Positions 61,975-64,000 of a stretch of 64,000 nt of DNA are shown piece after piece. The notes under the pieces are model-generated. The model was not told the origin of the DNA, searched no databases, and worked only from the letters and a program-made list of their open reading frames with translations. Each line of letters starts with the position of its first letter. Positions within the stretch are counted from its first letter, which is position 1. The translations under genes were made by a program, and so were the position numbers. This DNA comes from Ampullimonas aquatilis (GTDB lineage: Bacteria; Pseudomonadota; Gammaproteobacteria; Burkholderiales; Burkholderiaceae_D), in assembly GCF_049675895.1 (NCBI RefSeq), contig NZ_CP183834.1:2666001-2730000 (forward strand), given 5' to 3'.

Positions 61975-62220
61975 ATGCCAGTACGGCGCTTTTTAACCTT
62001 CTACATCGTAGCGACGGCCATCTTTGTGATGTTTAACGGGGATCGCATCAGTAGCTTGATCACGTATCTGCCCCTGCAAAGCCTGTTTACTAATCAGCCA
62101 CTGTCACACACGCCTGAGAATCATGGTCCACAAAATGGGAGCAACCCTGGAGGTAATCCGGTAGCACCACAAATCTCGCCAATTCGCGTCAGTACCCTGA
62201 CGGTTCAGCCCTTACCCTGA
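61975..62220 (+). CDS. Small membrane protein, function unknown
   Basis: 81 residues from the ATG at 61975; a TTG four codons upstream is possible. One N-terminal helix (RRFLTFYIVATAIFVMFNGD) and a Pro/Gln/Asn-rich tail. Ribosome site weak (GGGAAC). No family recognised. It stands alone between tcdA (divergent) and OmpA (convergent). Confidence 0.45.
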   Translation: MPVRRFLTFYIVATAIFVMFNGDRISSLITYLPLQSLFTNQPLSHTPENHGPQNGSNPGGNPVAPQISPIRVSTLTVQPLP

Positions 62221-62385
62221 TTGTCCACATTGGGCAGGTGAAAAACCTGTCCAATGTAGTGATGTTGCCAATTGAATCAGACTGCAATCATTGCGTTGCT
62301 CAAAGCTGCCCCTGCCACGCAGGTTCCAACGGTTTGTCAGTCTCAGCAAATTCAATAAAAAATATCAATTTTTGACCAGTATCAT

Positions 62386-62430
62386 AAAAAATACCCCCTT
62401 TTAAGTGCACTAATCGAGGGGGTATTTTTT
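62386..62430. terminator. Bidirectional terminator derived from the dispersed repeat
   Basis: AAAAAATACCCCC (62386-62398) pairs with GGGGGTATTTTTT (62418-62430); the loop TTTTAAGTGCACTAATCGA echoes the repeat core. Flanked by CAGTATC words on both sides like the copy at 49400. Convergent gene ends on both sides. Confidence 0.8.
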
Positions 62431-62539
62431 TACTACCGGTCAGTATCGTGAATAAAGCATGGTGCTCACCCTAATCGGCAAACAAACCAAATAGACTCAC
62501 ACCAGTTGGTTTGCTACCGAACAATCGAAGTATCATCAC

Positions 62540-63412
62540 TTATTGAGCAAACTCAATACGACGATTGCGCTGGCGACCTTCCGGTGTTGAATTATCAGCA
62601 GCCGGTTTGTCGGCACCATAACCAATGGCTTCCAGGTTATCCGCAGCAACGCCTTTGCTCACCAGGAAATCACGCACTGACTGAGCCCGCTTTTCGGACA
62701 AAGTTGCATTCAAAGCAGCGTCACCCTGATTGTCGGTATGGCCCAGAATCTTGATCTTGCGACCATCTTCCTTGAGCAGATCAGCAATTTCGCTCAGACG
62801 TTTCTTGGCTGACTCTGGCAAGGCAAATGCACCGCTGGCAAACTCAATGGATTCATTGAGCAACACAGAAGCATCCAGATTCAAACCACCCAGTGAGCTA
62901 TCCACCTTGATGTCGCTATTGATTTTGGCATCATCCACAAACAGACTTGGCAAAGCGTTTTCGATATTGGCTTTGGCGGAATCAGTACCAGTTGCACCAA
63001 CCAATTTGATTTCGTTATTACCTAAATCGAGACTGAAGCTGGCCAGGTTTTTGAGTTTGGCAAACACGTCCAGTGGCTTGGTTTTCCACCAGAAGCCTGG
63101 CACGCCTTCCTTGACAGTGACTTGATCAACAATATTTTCTGCACCAAACAACAAACGCGCTGGTTTGAGCAGCCGTTCTTTGGATTTTTCATCGGGTACA
63201 TCGCCCGTAATGGTCAACTTGCCACCGGCATAAACCATCGCCAGGGTGCCCAGGCTGGCAGCCTGTGCTGCGGTCGCAGCGACGGCTGGTTTTTCGGCAG
63301 GCGCTTGATTCGGGGAAGGCAGAACGCTCCACAAGATGGATGTCACAACGGCGGTTACCACGCCAAAAACAATCCATAAGCCAATGCGCTGATCGTTATC
63401 CTGGTCGGACAT
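62540..63412 (-). CDS. OmpA-family protein with BON-like domain, membrane-anchored
   Basis: 290 residues from the ATG at 63412 with AAGGAGA upstream. A single N-terminal helix (RIGLWIVFGVVTAVVTSILW) anchors it, likely in the inner membrane. An Ala/Pro linker and a BON-like repeat region (LTITGDVPDEKSKERLLKPA) precede the C-terminal OmpA peptidoglycan-binding domain (IKILGHTDNQGDAALNATLS; GRQRNRRIEFAQ). The layout matches OmpA/ArfA-type proteins linking the membrane to peptidoglycan. Monocistronic. Confidence 0.85.
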   Translation of the reverse strand: MSDQDNDQRIGLWIVFGVVTAVVTSILWSVLPSPNQAPAEKPAVAATAAQAASLGTLAMVYAGGKLTITGDVPDEKSKERLLKPARLLFGAENIVDQVTVKEGVPGFWWKTKPLDVFAKLKNLASFSLDLGNNEIKLVGATGTDSAKANIENALPSLFVDDAKINSDIKVDSSLGGLNLDASVLLNESIEFASGAFALPESAKKRLSEIADLLKEDGRKIKILGHTDNQGDAALNATLSEKRAQSVRDFLVSKGVAADNLEAIGYGADKPAADNSTPEGRQRNRRIEFAQ

Positions 63413-63574
63413 AGTGATTCTCCTTATTAAACAAAAAAATTGCTGCAGACTTGTGACTGCCAAGCCTTCAAATAATTGTTAAAAATTTATCGCTTGGCAA
63501 TTCTAACCGGCTCAAGCGGCGATTTCGTGAATTATTGCGTCATCATCATGTCATATTGTCTCTATGATGATTGC

Positions 63575-63591
63575 TTGGCACATCCTTTGCA
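63575..63591 (+). promoter_or_regulatory. Sigma-54 promoter match just before the ChaC-like gene
   Basis: TTGGCACATCCTTTGCA fits the sigma-54 consensus at every fixed position, GG (63577-63578) and GC (63589-63590) ten bases apart. Transcription would begin near 63602, only about three bases before the ATG at 63605. The true start may therefore be internal (GTG at 63665), or the match may be fortuitous. Confidence 0.45.
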
Positions 63592-63604
63592 CTTTCTAAA
63601 CCCA

Positions 63605-64000
63605 ATGGACCGCTCCACGCAATGTCGGCAATCACAAGATCAGGACCTTTTCCAAGCGGAAACGGTGCACTGTGACACCTGTCAGCCAGGTGCTGGGGAT
63701 CGCCGTCTCGATTCCCAGCAACTACGCGCCTCACTGGAGTGCACTTTGCAGCACTGGAATGGACGTGATGACTGTTGGGTGTTCGCCTATGGTTCATTGA
63801 TCTGGAAGCCTGAATTTCACTATGCTGAAAGCCGCCGCACCACCGTGCATGGCTATCATCGTCGTCTCTGCCTGTGGTCGCAAATCAATCGCGGCACCCG
63901 TGAGCAGCCCGGCTTAGTCCTGGCGCTCGATCACGGTGGCAGCTGTCATGGCATGGCTTATCGAATTCCGGCTCAGGATGTGGAAGAAGCTTTTTTCAAA
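63605..64000 (+). CDS. ChaC-like gamma-glutamylcyclotransferase (3' end outside window)
   Basis: 132 codons are visible from the ATG at 63605, open to the window edge. After about 55 N-terminal residues with four Cys (TQCRQ, HCDTCQ, LECTL) comes the ChaC signature WVFAYGSLIWKPEF (YGSLIW substrate loop), then HGYHRRLCLWSQINRGTREQ and PGLVLALDHGGSCHGMAYRI, typical of the glutathione-specific cyclotransferase. ChaC enzymes cleave glutathione to 5-oxoproline and Cys-Gly in the cytoplasm. The catalytic Glu lies beyond the window or near its edge. Confidence 0.85.
   Translation, partial: MDRSTQCRQSQDQDLFQAETVHCDTCQPGAGDRRLDSQQLRASLECTLQHWNGRDDCWVFAYGSLIWKPEFHYAESRRTTVHGYHRRLCLWSQINRGTREQPGLVLALDHGGSCHGMAYRIPAQDVEEAFFK

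Noticed and set aside
1..64000. tRNA, rRNA, CRISPR arrays, prophage or insertion sequences
   Set aside because: I looked for cloverleaf sequences, regularly spaced repeats, transposase or integrase motifs and saw none; a dedicated search would be needed to exclude very small or decayed ones.

Overview
The window looks like a chromosomal segment of a Gram-negative betaproteobacterium, probably Burkholderiales and perhaps Oxalobacteraceae-like. The evidence is a Burkholderiales-type trimeric porin, an EpsF/EpsG-type exopolysaccharide kinase, a compact thiCSGDE operon behind a TPP riboswitch, and moderate base composition. The genus call is an inference. I saw no tRNA, rRNA, CRISPR array, insertion sequence or prophage.

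Region 1 (1-10.4 kb) is an oxidation island. A leftward operon encodes a 2-oxoacid dehydrogenase (E1 alpha, E1 beta, a stand-alone lipoyl domain, a stand-alone E2 catalytic core, a lipoate-protein ligase), followed by a Tat-exported gluconate-dehydrogenase subunit 3-like protein cut by the window edge. A porin is divergent from it. Next come a PQQ alcohol dehydrogenase with a lanthanide-type Asp-x-Asp signature, a cytochrome c with an unusual CX3CH haem motif, a MxaJ/XoxJ-like binding protein, and a divergent exported VOC protein. All four divergent transcription starts in this island carry sigma-54 (-24/-12) matches. Both divergent spacers contain the same kind of 7-2-7 palindrome (TGAAACA-N2-TGT..CA). 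I infer a co-regulated periplasm-to-cytoplasm route: alcohol or diol in through the porin, PQQ oxidation in the periplasm, then thiolytic cleavage of an acetoin-like product by the 2-oxoacid dehydrogenase.

Region 2 (10.5-34.3 kb) is mixed housekeeping and accessory: a HupE/UreJ-like membrane protein, uvrB, an AT-rich islet of small unknown genes, M23 peptidase, TAXI binding protein, ECF sigma with a cupin partner, SRPBCC protein, exported intradiol-dioxygenase-like lipoprotein, DUF2892 and AhpD-like proteins, purL, an unknown exported trio (29.0-32.5 kb), an FMN reductase and a DUF938 methyltransferase.

Region 3 (34.4-54.1 kb) is envelope and exopolysaccharide. A leftward cluster holds two acyltransferases, an EpsF-EpsG fusion kinase, a Wzy/O-antigen-ligase-like protein and an exported glycosidase. 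Beside it lie a second, membrane-anchored PQQ dehydrogenase, a third acyltransferase, a renalase-like flavoprotein, a DUF883 protein, a 23-residue candidate microprotein, a Yip1-family protein, an MgtA-type Mg2+ ATPase and a second exported glycosidase.

Region 4 (54.2-64 kb) is the TPP riboswitch and thiC-thiS-thiG-thiD-thiE, then a 5'-nucleotidase, a TonB-C-like lipoprotein, tcdA, a small membrane protein, a BON/OmpA protein and the start of a ChaC-like gene.

A dispersed 70-72 bp intergenic repeat (five full copies in one register) and shorter hairpin relatives at convergent gene ends run through the whole window and are not explained by any gene.
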